A DNA stretch of 64,000 nucleotides from positions 8,518,193-8,582,192 of the forward strand of contig NC_088306.1 of NCBI RefSeq assembly GCF_032854445.1, in the 5' to 3' direction. The DNA comes from Liolophura sinensis (lineage: Eukaryota > Mollusca > Polyplacophora > Chitonida > Chitonidae). Within the stretch, counting starts at the first letter, position 1; each line of letters opens with the position of its first letter. Positions 35,001 through 45,800 of the stretch are shown piece after piece. Under the pieces are notes generated by a model that saw nothing but the letters and a program-made list of their open reading frames with translations, did not search any database and was not told where the DNA came from. The position numbers were made by a program, and so were the translations under genes.

Positions 35001-37569
35001 AGGAGCGGGCCCTGGCTTCTTTTTTTTTTTTTTTGATTGGTGTTATACACCGTACTCAAGAATATTTCACTTATACGACGGCGGCCAGCATTATGGTGGG
35101 TGGAAACCGGGCAGAGCCCGGGGGGAACCCACAACCATCCGCAGGTTGCTGGCAGACCTTCCCACTTACGGCCGGAGAGGAAACCAGCATGAGCTGGACT
35201 TGAACTCACAGCGACCGCATTGGTGAGAGGCTCCTGGGTCATTACGCTGCGCTAGCACGCTAACCGACCCCTGGCTTCTTGATTAAGGCGCTAGTCTTTC
35301 AATCATAGGTCACATGGGTTGTGGCTTCAATCCCATTCTCGGACACAGAACTTCAGAGGTGCAGATAAAATCAAGCCTGCTGAAAATCTATCCTGAACAT
35401 AGGGTAATTTCACTGGTGATTAAAATTAGACTTCATATTTAATTCGTCAACTTTTTAAAGCTAATTTGAGACCTTGTCACATTGCTAAATCAATGTAAAA
35501 ACTCTTAAAACATATAATTCTTACCAGTGTTTTGGAATTTCTTTTTTACAGTACATTGGTCTCCTATTATGTAGTTATTATTAAAAACTTAGTACATACC
35601 ATGGGTACTTTATAAAATTTATTAATTTTTTTTTCAAACAGTAACTGAGCAGGAGGAGTAAAGCAAATCCAATGGAGGATTGTATTTTTTATATAAATTG
35701 TAACCTTGATAAAGATGGACTGGAAGTCAAATTTATCAATCAGTTAAATGGTGAGTTGTGCTTTGCTTTTATATTTAGTATTATGTTACAGTGTGTTTTA
35801 TTTACAATTAAGGAATAAAAATGGAGGAAAATGTGATTTAAGTTTTCACAGTATGTAAATTGGTTTCCACCTTCACAGCTTTTATCTGATTTCAGATGTC
35901 ATATACCTGAAGTCATGATTAATGTTGCATGAAGCAAAAATCATTCATTGATGGCCAGATTTTGTACTTGGACGCCTCAGCTAATTTAGAGGGAGGATAA
36001 TATTGTTTTGCCTGTAACACAGTGTTGTTCATATGGGCATGATTTGTATCCCAGATTCATACCAGATGGACAAAGTGGTGAAGTCTGTTGAATTTAAACC
36101 AGGCTTTACAAATATATTCACATTGATCTTTAGTTAGCAAGTGTGATGTATGTGTTTGCCTGGGCAGGACATGGTGACCTCAGCATAATATCCAATCTGA
36201 ATTGTTCATTGAAGATTTTTAAGTCATGTTTTGCATTATTAATAATCAGAAATATTTTTACATGATGTAAGTGAACACAATTTGACATATTCAAAGCCAA
36301 GATCTGAAGTAGTAATCTTATTCAGTGACATATTTTAAATCTTTGAAATAAGTTATAAGATTTATGTCAGGTTTGACTTCTGAGTTTTCTGAAGGTCTTT
36401 GTTTAACATTTCAGGCAATGGAGGACAAGAATGTGGGGTCCTAGCTGGATTTTTTTCCCTTTCAGTGGAAAAGCGGAATGGTAAGTTCTGCAACTAAAAG
36501 CAGTGTATTTTCCTCATGCCATTCTGTTAATGCTGTAGTCAAAGTGCAGAGAATACTTTCTAAAATACATGTTGAACCCCTAGTTTGGAATTAAATAGCT
36601 TTTTAAACAATGCTAAAAAACCAGTAGGGTTTACCTAGTATTGAGCTGTGCACAAGTATCCACTATGTTACATCACAGGGGTGATAGCAAGTCTAAGGTA
36701 AGCTAATGCAGTTCCCCATGAAATAAAGCTGCTATAAATGTGTCTCAAACTAAAAGAAGGTACATTTTATATTTTGACTGATAAATTTCATGGAAGCATT
36801 TGGTCTTCCTTGCATGTGCATCCCGTACCAGTTTCAGTTGACATTCATCAGTTTTATTGGATTCCTTATTTACCTGTGAGACACTTATACTAAAAGTTTT
36901 GGTCATAAGCAGATCAGTGTGATGTCTCTGCTTTTCTATATTTTCCCTCTTACTCTCCAAAACAGCGGTATACAAATGTACACATCCACAGACTTGTGTA
37001 CGTTCAACTTTGAAATTGTGTGGCACTGATAAACAAAATAATATGGATGTGCATATGTGACACACTAGTGTGTACGACTGGTACACAGTTGTATTTTCAC
37101 TGTTTGTGAAATAAGAGACATCGAAAATCTTGCTTCTAAGCTTATAGGAATTAACTCAGTATCAAATGCAAAGATAAAAATGACACTATTATTTTTCTTT
37201 CTGTCGCTCATTCAGACGACAGCTGCAATATGGAGACAAGGCAACATATGGCTGCATCCCATCAACGTCAGAAAGGTGAGTGTTTTTATATTAGCATGTA
37301 TTCCTATATATTGCTGAGGATACATGTACATTACTTTAATCTGCACTTTTCATTACATTCAGTTACAGGGGAATGTACAACAATACAATTACTTTTCTGT
37401 TCTGTTTCTTTTCTATCCCTTTGAAGCAGATAAACTCAGTCAGGAATTTATCAGTAAAACAGTGAACAGTTCAGCTGTATATAAAAAATCAGAATTATAT
37501 TTTTTCTACAGGTTTCTACTTTTCCACGCTTTTCCCATGCTGTGTACCAAATTTTCATGTTTTTTGTAG
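32040..37569 (+). CDS. Candidate small multi-exon gene of unknown function
   Basis: Not recognised. Coding exons are proposed at 35672-35750 (ATG in TCCAATGG), 36415-36480, 37216-37275 and 37430-37569 (stop TAG). Each junction has a consensus donor (GTGAGT, GTAAGT, GTGAGT) and an AG acceptor, the last after a long pyrimidine tract. All introns are phase 1 and the frame stays open, giving about 114 residues. Non-coding exons may precede: about 32040-32169 (donor GTAAGC), 34895-34924 and 35642-35671. The protein opens MEDCIFYINCNLDKDG and has no domain I can name. The final exon could instead splice at TTTTCTACAG|GTTTCT. Acidic exon-like sequence (EEESESAEASDS) at about 37613-37651 is again bounded by a phase-1 GT. 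This may be a real lineage-specific gene, a long non-coding RNA or a decayed gene. Confidence 0.35.
32368..32371. other. Target-site duplication ACTA, left
   Basis: ACTA immediately precedes the transposon end at 32372 and recurs at 34213-34216. Confidence 0.7.
32867..33850 (-). CDS. DUF7869-like transposon-encoded protein, N-terminally truncated
   Basis: Open for 327 codons and ending in TAG at 32867. There is no ATG at the front: the frame runs back to a TGA just past 33850, so the true N-terminus is lost. Visible blocks are TVDMQKVILLPKM, ILWHEAIRGRLG, FWTDNCTGQNKNW, KYFERGHTFMHADSVHGCIG, and a basic C-terminus. These blocks characterise a multicopy invertebrate protein family that I recall as DUF7869; name from memory. 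Asp in TVDMQ, Asp in WTDN and the HADSVHG block suggest an RNase H-like DDE nuclease core, which is an inference. No internal stops or frameshifts. Enclosure by TIRs supports a transposase role. Confidence 0.7.
   Translation of the reverse strand, partial: VKPITLPNSGHVITTNWTTFLKTIQSGCSHVFCTHYREDHDGAVDKENTSIFTVDMQKVILLPKMTIKEHFFVSRLVVFNETFASVKEDGDFVILWHEAIRGRLGVDIASTYIKCLCLCETDFVIFWTDNCTGQNKNWVPYTVLCWCVNQPWGPQSITMKYFERGHTFMHADSVHGCIGRKMKKCPEICNFQDFVDLCDKSGTKIKPITMQYHDFYEFEDGHGNRKSKNVTLPHLSSISVAEFRKGSRAMWFKEGFEGDYMYQEVDFLKPKFRLDFTPPTQNEPRGIPSVKRQNILKLADSFPAAKRKFWQEIPVNDNNDDFVEHFG
33935..34085. repeat. Nested inverted repeats related to the transposon ends
   Basis: GATCTGGAAAAACCTAGCAA (about 33979) faces TTACTAGGTTTTCCCAGATG (about 34006). 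Outside these, GATCTTGTAGAACCTAGTAA (about 33941) faces TTACTAGCTTCTTCAAGATC (about 34058). All four are TIR-like, making a concentric palindrome next to the right end. Confidence 0.85.
34213..34216. other. Target-site duplication ACTA, right
   Basis: Matches the left ACTA; follows the terminal CAGGAG. Confidence 0.7.
35022..35269 (-). mobile_element. MetaSINE-like SINE, full length with target-site duplication
   Basis: CCTGGCTTCTT at 35011-35021 and 35270-35280. It lies in the proposed intron between the 34.9 and 35.6 kb exons. Confidence 0.95.
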
Positions 37570-37719
37570 AAGACAGAGCATCAGCCTGACAGTGAAGACA
37601 GCATTAACAACTAGAGGAAGAGTCTGAATCAGCTGAAGCTAGTGATAGTGGTATGTACACCAATGGGTACATGTACGCCACAAGTGAAATCTGGCAATTT
37701 CATATGCATGACTTCCTCA

Positions 37720-38160
37720 CTGTAGGAGCAAATGTCCTTGAGGTAGGAACTTCAAATTTTGGATGTGCTCAGTTAAGGGTCAACGTATTCACTTTAGGGT
37801 TTCCTATTTAAATTGGGTTCATTGCAATTAAATGTCTGGTTCTATGGCAACGAAATATAATAGCCATTTCAAAGACATGCTGTGAATAGAAGCGAAATCA
37901 GTTGAGATAGGAACTTTTGATTGGGATAAATTATCATTTGAGGGTGAACTAAGACCCTATATAAATTCGGGTCATTTGGCTTAAATTTCTGGTTTCTGTG
38001 GCAACCAACTGTAATAGCCATATGAAGGACAAGATGGGCACTTCAGATTTTGGATATGTGTTCAGTTCGGCGTGAACCAACACCCTATTTAAATGGAGGT
38101 TATATTGATTAAATTTCTTGTTTTTATGGCATCAAGTATATCTTACAACTGTTTGGACAT
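37720..38160 (+). repeat. Degenerate tandem repeat, about 120-bp unit, 3 copies
   Basis: Repeated order of GGTGAAC/GGGTCAAC, CCTATTTAAAT or CCTATATAAAT, AATTTCTGGTTTCTGTGGCA and TAATAGCCAT, with high divergence between units. Confidence 0.6.
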
Positions 38161-38261
38161 GTATCTTTGTAACAGAATAAAAACTGAGCTTTTTTGTGTC
38201 TCCTGAAGACTTGACCGAAACACTAGACCTGTAGGGTTTGCACACAGCTGTATTACCTAAT

Positions 38262-38411
38262 TTATTTATTTATTTATTTATTTATTTGATTCCTGTTTTA
38301 CGCCGTACGCAAGAATATTTCACTTACACAATGGCGGCCATCATTATGGTGGGTGTAAGCCAGGCAGAACCCGGGGGAAACCCATGACCATCTGCAAGTT
38401 GCTGGAAGACT
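38262..38411 (-). mobile_element. MetaSINE-like SINE, 5'-truncated
   Basis: (ATTT)n tail, TTTTACGCCGTACGCAAGAA, GGCGGCCATCATTATGGTGG. Flanked by ATTACCTAAT and ATTACTTAAT as an imperfect duplication. Confidence 0.88.
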
Positions 38412-38618
38412 GATTACTTAATGCTGATGGGATTAAGTGTGCCCACTCACTTCTGGTTCTTGCATGTCTGGTTTTAATAGGAAAGCTTAGTGCTTGAAAC
38501 TGAAACTTGTTTTATGTATAGCTTACAGTAGCAGGTATTGTATGAGATTGCGGAACATTTTTAACTTTTATTTTGTGTGTATGTTTTGTAATAGTTAGGT
38601 TGATTTCTTTTTATCCAG

Positions 38619-38840
38619 AAAACCGAGCTTATCATCCAACAGACTGAGTTTATCATAGATGGAAGGAAAGTGAAGAAGGGATTGTCAAGGCTCACTTCAA
38701 TGTTATATGGGTGACAATTAAAAAGGATTCACAGGAAAGAGAGAAATCAACGTTTTTCTGAAGGATAATCTGTTTGTCTCATTTCCTGTCAAACCATCAA
38801 GCCAAGGTTATGAATGAGAAATATAAGCACAGAGTAAAGG
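38619..38840 (+). pseudogene. Exon-like remnant, unknown family
   Basis: After a good acceptor (TTTCTTTTTATCCAG), phase-1 reading gives ENRAYHPTD, a stop, then YHRWKESEEGIVKAHFNVIW and another stop. It reads like coding sequence broken by two stops. It may be a decayed downstream exon of the candidate gene at 32040-37569. Confidence 0.25.
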
Positions 38841-38849
38841 TAAAAATAT

Positions 38850-40284
38850 AACTTTTTGTAGTTAACCTAGTCACTAGGTTCACAAAGCTTCACTATACTG
38901 GCCTTTCTGAGTTGTACAAATAAGCTGCGCGTTTTTGGTTAAAATTTAGAATTTGCTTGACTCATCTGACATCATGATGGCAGTAGGTAAGATTTTCTCG
39001 GAGTGTGCGTGTTACTTAATTTGAACTGCGATATCTCGGTAATTACTCATCATAAATAAAGAGACAAGGTTTTTAAACTCAGGGGTGGAAACTTTATGAT
39101 CTCGTTTATACCACAGTCTGTTTTTGTTTGTTCTTGTCATTTATTTATCATTAAATTCATTAATTCATTAAAAATTTCATAAATTATAATGAATTAATTA
39201 GATGCTCTCTGCAACATTGTGAACTGTGGTCTGATTTCAATACGTTATTTCTTTGGTTTGCTGTTTGGAATGTCATGTAGTTGCCTATGCATGTATGTAG
39301 CAGAATAATATGTAGTCTCATTCTGTGATTCTCAGTCACATTTGAAATATCTCTCTGAGCGAATATTTTATTACATTCAATCGAGGAAACTGCTTATTTG
39401 ACTAGTAATGTTGATGAGATTGAGAAGAAATGACAGCGTAGTTGTGTGTAGTGAAAATAGAGACCCATTGCCACAGTCCAGTCTTTACATATATTTCGCA
39501 ATGGCTGGGCACAATTTTCAAAAAAAAAAAAAGACGAATATCAGTCATCTTCATTCAAAGGCTTTGTTGAGTTTGAGCTTGTGTAGTGAGGCTTCCATTT
39601 TAACTCTGTTTCCGCATGAGGTTGTAAGTAAAGGTCGGCCAAGTAAGCATAAGATCATGCTCATCATTATGGATTTACGGTTTGGTGTCAGCGAACAAAA
39701 TTAAATTGTGTGGCTGGTTGAAAAATGTTTTGCAATCATGTATATAGGAGTGTAATTAAATTGTATGTCAAAATGCTGAGTAGAATGTGTTAGTTAATAG
39801 CAGATTGTTGAATTAGTTGATGTTTTAGATGAGAGTCCTGTAACATAACCAGGTTTAGCACCACATATGGTTCTGTATTCCACAACATTACTTGTTCTGT
39901 TCGATTCATAATTTTAATCATTGACTGTACTAAAGTGAAATATACATAGATGTGGCACAAACACCATTAAAAAACCTCACGTATCACATGAAAATTACCT
40001 TGAATTGTGAGCATTTAAGATGATTTAAGATCACCTTTGTACACACTCCATGCCCATGTTTTTGTGAATCATGAAAGTGACAATAAATGCAGCTATGTTC
40101 AATAAGATACACATTGTGTACTTTGTTCTAGATTAGAAAACAGGAAGCAATAACCTCTTGTGTTTCTAGTATGAAATGTGAACCTATGAACAATGGGCTA
40201 TTAGTACCAATTCATTGCATTTTGGTGATGGTCCAAATCCCTATTATTCACAATTGATAGAAAGCCTCCCTTTTTCGTGTTCAA
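38850..40284. other. No gene recognised
   Basis: AT-rich with a short A-run near 39520. Open frames here are short and unsupported. Confidence 0.5.
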
Positions 40285-40750
40285 TTATAGGTCACACCAG
40301 ACGTGGGTTCCATCCCACTCTCGAACAGGAAACTTTAAATGTTATCATTGTTCAGTTGTTTGTGGGGCCTTGGTGTCAACAGGAAATAGTTGTATATGAT
40401 GTTACAGGAAGAGCTCACTTCACATCTCCAGCCTTTCACCACTATCATTGTTCAGTTGTTTGTGGGGCCTTGGTGTCAACAGGAAATAGTTGTATATGAT
40501 GTTACAGGAAGAGCTCACTTCACATCTCCAGCCTTTCACCACTGTCAGATACACTCGTATCGGGAGGAGTTACAAGTTTCCTCGTATGAGCATATGTCAG
40601 ATGTGGGAGAGTTTGCCAGTTACTCGCCAAAGGTCGATGGGTTACCGTGGCCACTCTGCTTCCCTCCACCACACCAACAAAATCTGGCCGCCATCAATTA
40701 ATTTAAATAGTTTGATGTTAAGCAGCAATCAAAAATCAAAAAAATTGCCC
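40285..40750 (+). mobile_element. MetaSINE-type element, different subfamily, with internal 100-bp duplication
   Basis: A tRNA-like segment (ACGTGGGTTCCATCCCACTC) is followed by a body with TGCCAGTTACTCGCCAAAGG, CTCCACCACACCAACAAAAT and a TTGATGTTAAGCAGCAATCA tail. A 100-bp part (ATCATTGTTCAGTTGTTTGT onward) is present twice, at about 40343 and 40443. Confidence 0.65.
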
Positions 40751-41029
40751 TTGGGGCTTGGAGGCTATTAGTAATAGGCGCCCCTCTCTTGTGTATGCTT
40801 TTACGACTAGTTAGCCTGCCGTCCACAACTGTGACATGTCAGTTACTTGCGAAAGGAAATCGACCTTTCGCAAGTAACTGACAACAAAAAATTACAGATT
40901 TCTCTGGATCAGAGGATTGCACCCTTACCATATAATACCTTCTCGTTAACACAGTTGAGTTTACGACTTTAGCCAGCCATATTTCATAGGTTTGACAACA
41001 TTCGTAAGGAGGGAGACATATTATATGGG

Positions 41030-41457
41030 GTCGTCTGAATGACACTGTGTAAACATTAGTCGACCAAAGGCAGACATGTACAACATTCTGTTATATGCGG
41101 TCGCCTGAATGACACCGTGTAAACACTGGTCTACCAAGGGAATACATTCGACATTCTCATTCGGGGCGTCTGAATGACACTGTGTAAAAGATGGTCTACC
41201 AAAGGCAGACATATACAGCATTCTGTTTTATGTGATCGTCTGAATGACACCGTGTAAACACTGGTTGACCAAAAGTAGTTATATACGACATTCTGTTATA
41301 TGCGGTCGTCTGAATGACACTGTGTAAACACCGGTCGACCAAAGCAGACGTGACATTCTCTCATATATGGCCGTCTGAATGACCCTGTGTAAACACTGGT
41401 CAACCAAAAATAGTCATACACGACATTCTCATATATGATCGTCTGATTGACTGTGTG
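41030..41457 (+). repeat. About 68-bp tandem repeat, 6 or more copies
   Basis: Unit: GTCGTCTGAATGACACTGTG, TAAACACTGGTCGACCAAAG, CAGACATATACGACATTCTG, TTATATGCG. The copies are 75-90% alike by eye. Confidence 0.92.
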
Positions 41458-41479
41458 TATGAAGTATATGTTGTGTACT

Positions 41480-42215
41480 TGGGCGACCGTTTTAAAATAA
41501 AAAGTCATTTAGGTGACCAGCTTAACTTTGGGCGACCATTCTTGGTGTTTATGGGAATCCTATATTTCTAACAACTTTGATATATACAACATTGTCTTAA
41601 AAGGTATGAAAATTGGCATAGTTGGGAATACATCTTTACAAGAAGCGTAGATAAATAAAGTGGTGTAAAGATAAATAACTCCAAATAAGTGGTGGCTTTA
41701 GGAAATCTACACAGGTCTTTTAAAAAGGTACACATTTCTCTCCAAAGGTTCTTGGTGTTTATGGGAATCCCATATTTCTAACAACTTTGATATATACAAC
41801 ATTGTCTTAAAAGGTATGAAAGTTTGTCATTTGTGCGACATATTAACACCTAAACACAAGGTCTTATAATAGATAAAATATCACATGAAAATTTGTTATT
41901 TGGGCGACATATACAGATGTGGTCGCCTAAATGCCCAAAATGTTTGTGCACAAGGTAATATGTCATTTGGGCGACATATATGCGGTCGCCTAAATGACGC
42001 ATTGACTTTTGGGTGACCAGATATATGCAGTGAATTGTGTATATTTGTTATTTAATAGATGATGAATTATTTTTCTATGCTGTTTGATGTGTAAATGGTT
42101 TAAGATGAAAATAAAAAAATTTTGTTCTACAGATGTTTATTTTGAGCGAATATATCAGTTTATGAAAGAATGGTTGCCCAAATGACTATTTTTCAGGAAT
42201 GGTCGCCGAAATATA
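41480..42215 (+). repeat. GTCGCC/GGCGAC motif cluster, right, with hairpins and a 73-bp duplication
   Basis: At least eight TTTGGGCGAC or GTCGCCTAAATG motifs. The palindrome at 41962-41998 has arms GTCATTTGGGCGAC and GTCGCCTAAATGAC with one mismatch. TTCTTGGTGTTTATGGGAAT begins a 73-bp block at 41538 that repeats at about 41750. Confidence 0.8.
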
Positions 42216-42721
42216 CAATAAAGTGTTATATATATACGCACATCATATGTACATGAACATCGACTAAGTGAGAAGGCCTTCTATATACATGTATATATAC
42301 ATAAAAAAAAAAAGCACTGACAAGCCTATGAGGACATATTCATAAATTTAATAACTGACCTACAAACCGTGGATGACGTTGATAATATCACAACATCCCT
42401 AAACATTACCCAATTCATTCCTAAAAACAGAAATATTTGAAAAGAAAAATATATGTACATGTACAATATGTACACTTACAGTACATATAATGCCTACTTG
42501 CCTTAGCACATGATCAACAGCCAATGGTCCCACACTTCGTACTTTGTTGCATCACGAGCTGTCATGACGCTAAGTGACGTGTGAGATCACACAGTGACAT
42601 CAGGCAACAGGTTGGGGTGCTCGCATTTGACAGCCTGTTTCAGTGTAGTCAGGTACGTGATTAAGGCCCACTTTTTCATGGTGGAGTGCAAGTTTCTGTT
42701 GATTGCCGTTCTCTGCGTCAG

Positions 42722-42860
42722 ATGAACACCGAAATGTCTAAAAGAGGAGCACTGATCGTGTTTGAAGGTTGTGACCGCTGTGGGAAGACCACACAGTGTA
42801 AAAAGCTTGTCGAGGTTTTGGAAAATGAGAAGGAAGACGTTCAGTTCCTACCATCTCCAG
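42722..42860 (+). CDS. DTYMK: DTYMK copy 2 exon 1
   Basis: Starts MNTEMSKRG, ends in LPSP; donor GTATTT. Confidence 0.87.
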
Positions 42861-45800
42861 GTATTTGATCAGGTTTCTTAAATGGAGAGCGCTCTGACGT
42901 GCCTTTGGCCGAACAAAAATTTTGTCAAACCTGATGTCAGGCAATCTCGGACTAGCTAGTGCAGGAAATGACAATACTGCGAGTCTAAAAACTATGTTGA
43001 AGTGACTCTGCCAGCATTTATCACCGGGGCAGTTTTATAGTGTAAAATAGCACCTACATATACTTTCACTTTCGCTTCTTATGTCGAATACATACTCCTT
43101 TGTTCGAGCAGCTATATGTTGGCCTACGCGCATGTCCTACTTCATAGTCGAGCAACAGGAATGTGGCGGCCACCGCCGTGGAGCATGTGGGGTGGAAACT
43201 TTCACGGCTATAATAAATCTATTCTAAAGCGAGAAGGGGTATATGGTTACAGTGCGATGTGGTCGGAAAGCGGGTCTTCAGGTAGTCCCTCTAAACCAGA
43301 CTGTCCTAACCTACCGGTTTTCGGTTTGTCGAAATCCCTATCACATTCGTATACAAGTGGACACTGACGTAATCATTGTTAGCCAATGAACGCTCGTAGC
43401 CAATGTACGAGAAAAAAGCCTTCGCGAAAAACTACAAATTTCCATTGGTTGAAGTGGGTTAGTACTCTCTGGTTTGCAGGTTTCCTCTTTCCGTATAGCC
43501 TTTTCTAATTTATTTAATCTCACGGAACATGGCATGCAGACATAGCTCTCTCCTTATACCACAACAACGTCAGGGAAGACGAAATGGAAAGCGGCCAGGA
43601 CCTCCTTAGAAGTCTTTGCTTTCCGTCATCAAATCACGCCTTTGAGATGTCACAACACGATTATTCACTGTGAATACAAGCTGTGCTAAACAAATTCTAC
43701 AGTAAACCTTGAAATCCACATAATCTTTTCATTTTCTTTGGCGTGGCTATCGAATCGCATGATTGTCGTATATAGAGCCATAGGTGTCTGCACCTGTCAA
43801 CTGTCATTTACTGTTTACGGCTTCCCGCCAGAAGAAAGTAGAGTCGGTTCCATTGGTCGGCCAGGACTATGTTAAATAGCTATGTTTACGTCACCGTATG
43901 CGTGTTGTGCAGGCTTTTCGGCAGAGGTTGAGTAGACTCACGGCTACGGTCCTCTGCATAATGAGAATAGTCTTTAGGTTGGTGTCCTTTATTTACACGA
44001 GACCTGTTCAAGAACAGAGGGAATCGGCCTGGACATTCTTTGGGTACGTAATTAATACTGTTAGTGTCGAGACTCCAATGACGCTAGCTAGGCCAGTATA
44101 GAAAAAGAGTGGGAGTCTTTCTGGGTTATCTTTTAGTGTATTTATCAGGTGCAGCATTGTGATGTGCTAGCACGCTAGCGAACAGGCCTATGTTTATACC
44201 AAACCAGGGAAAGGTGGTCCTTAACCGTAGGAAGGTCAGTAGTTTAGCACTAGCACTCCAGTTTCTGCCATCCATATGACTAGCCCAACTTCATACTAGT
44301 CCGAAATTGACCTGATGTTAGATTTGGCCAAATTTTATTTGTATGTATTATTATTATTATTATCTGTTAGCGTGCTAGCGCAGTGTAATGACCCAGGGGT
44401 CTCTCGCCAATGCGGTCGCTGTGAGTTCAAATCCAGCTCATGCTTGTACTTTCAGAAATACAAACCTGTAGTTTTCCATTCACTAACCTTGAACTCGGCC
44501 CTTTTGGCGTGTGGCTTGATATCGCCTACTTAATCGTTAAAAGTTCCTCTCCAGCCGTACGTGGGAAGGTCTTCAGCAACCTGCGGATGATCGTGGGTTT
44601 CCTCCGGGCGCTGTCCGGTTTCCACCCACCATAATGCTGGCCGCCGTCGTATAAGTGAAATATTTTTGAGTATGGCGTAAAACACCAATCAAAAAAATAA
44701 ATAAATATTATTATCTGGTGAACAAACAAATACCTACCAAATACTTGGCCACAGGATAAAAAAAAACAACCCTGCTAAAGCTGTTCTCACCTAAACATTT
44801 TACACAACAGTGACAAAGACAAAAACACATCCATTATCACAAAATAATTTTCTTTGATTTTGTTCAAATGAAATTGAGGTACGTGTACAGATGTTTTTTT
44901 TTTTTTTTTTGTTGTAGATCGAAAGACTGTGATTGGGAAGCTGATCGATGAATATTTAAATGGCAAGTTAGAACTGGATGATCATGTGATTCACCTACTG
45001 TTCTCAGCCAATCGGTGGGAGGCTGCGTAAGTGTGCACACATTTGTTGACTCAGGTGGGGCTTTTACAGCTCAAAAATGAGTGCACATTCAGGGCCATAT
45101 CCAAGAATATTTCCGCCAAATTACAGCATCCTCTAAATAAGCCCATATTATGGAGAGTATTCCCTTAAATTTTGGAAAAAAAACTTGTTCATGAAAAACT
45201 GACTGCAAAGATTTATAAGTGATTTTGACACAAAATTTGGCTATATGGGGAATTAGTTTTAGTTCTCTGAATAAGTGAAAATCTTTCTCTTCCAAATTAG
45301 CCTTCTACATGGGTGAAGGTATTAAAACATGTGTTTGGCCATAGCATTATAGGGATAGGATTCATGCATCACATTCTGAAAATGCCTAGCTGTGGGTACA
45401 TGTATATGTAGTTTTTTTCATTTTACAGCAAAAAGATGAAGGAGCTGTTGCAAGGGGGGACAACTCTGATAGTTGATCGCTATGCATATTCGGGTGTGGC
45501 ATACAGAGTCGCTAAGGTACGTATACAACTGTGTAAAGAAGGAGGTGCGTGCCATCGTTTCATCTGTTGTTCTTACAAAAGTCCCCTAAGTCACAAAACG
45601 AAGGATCAAACCCAGGTCTGGTCATACCAAAGAGTTTTTAAATTATACCTGTTGCTGCTTTCCTTGGCGCTCAGCACTGAGAGGTTAGAACAAGGAAATA
45701 GGAGTGGTTGGCCCGGTGTCAGGATAATGTGAAAGGGTAGGGTGTCATGTCTGGTGTCTTTGGCATCATGCTTCAGTGGCGGCAGCACTTTAGAAGCTTG

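Noticed and set aside
39408-39704. 98-codon plus-strand frame
   Set aside because: Crosses an A-run, has no family resemblance, and no splice or repeat context supports it.
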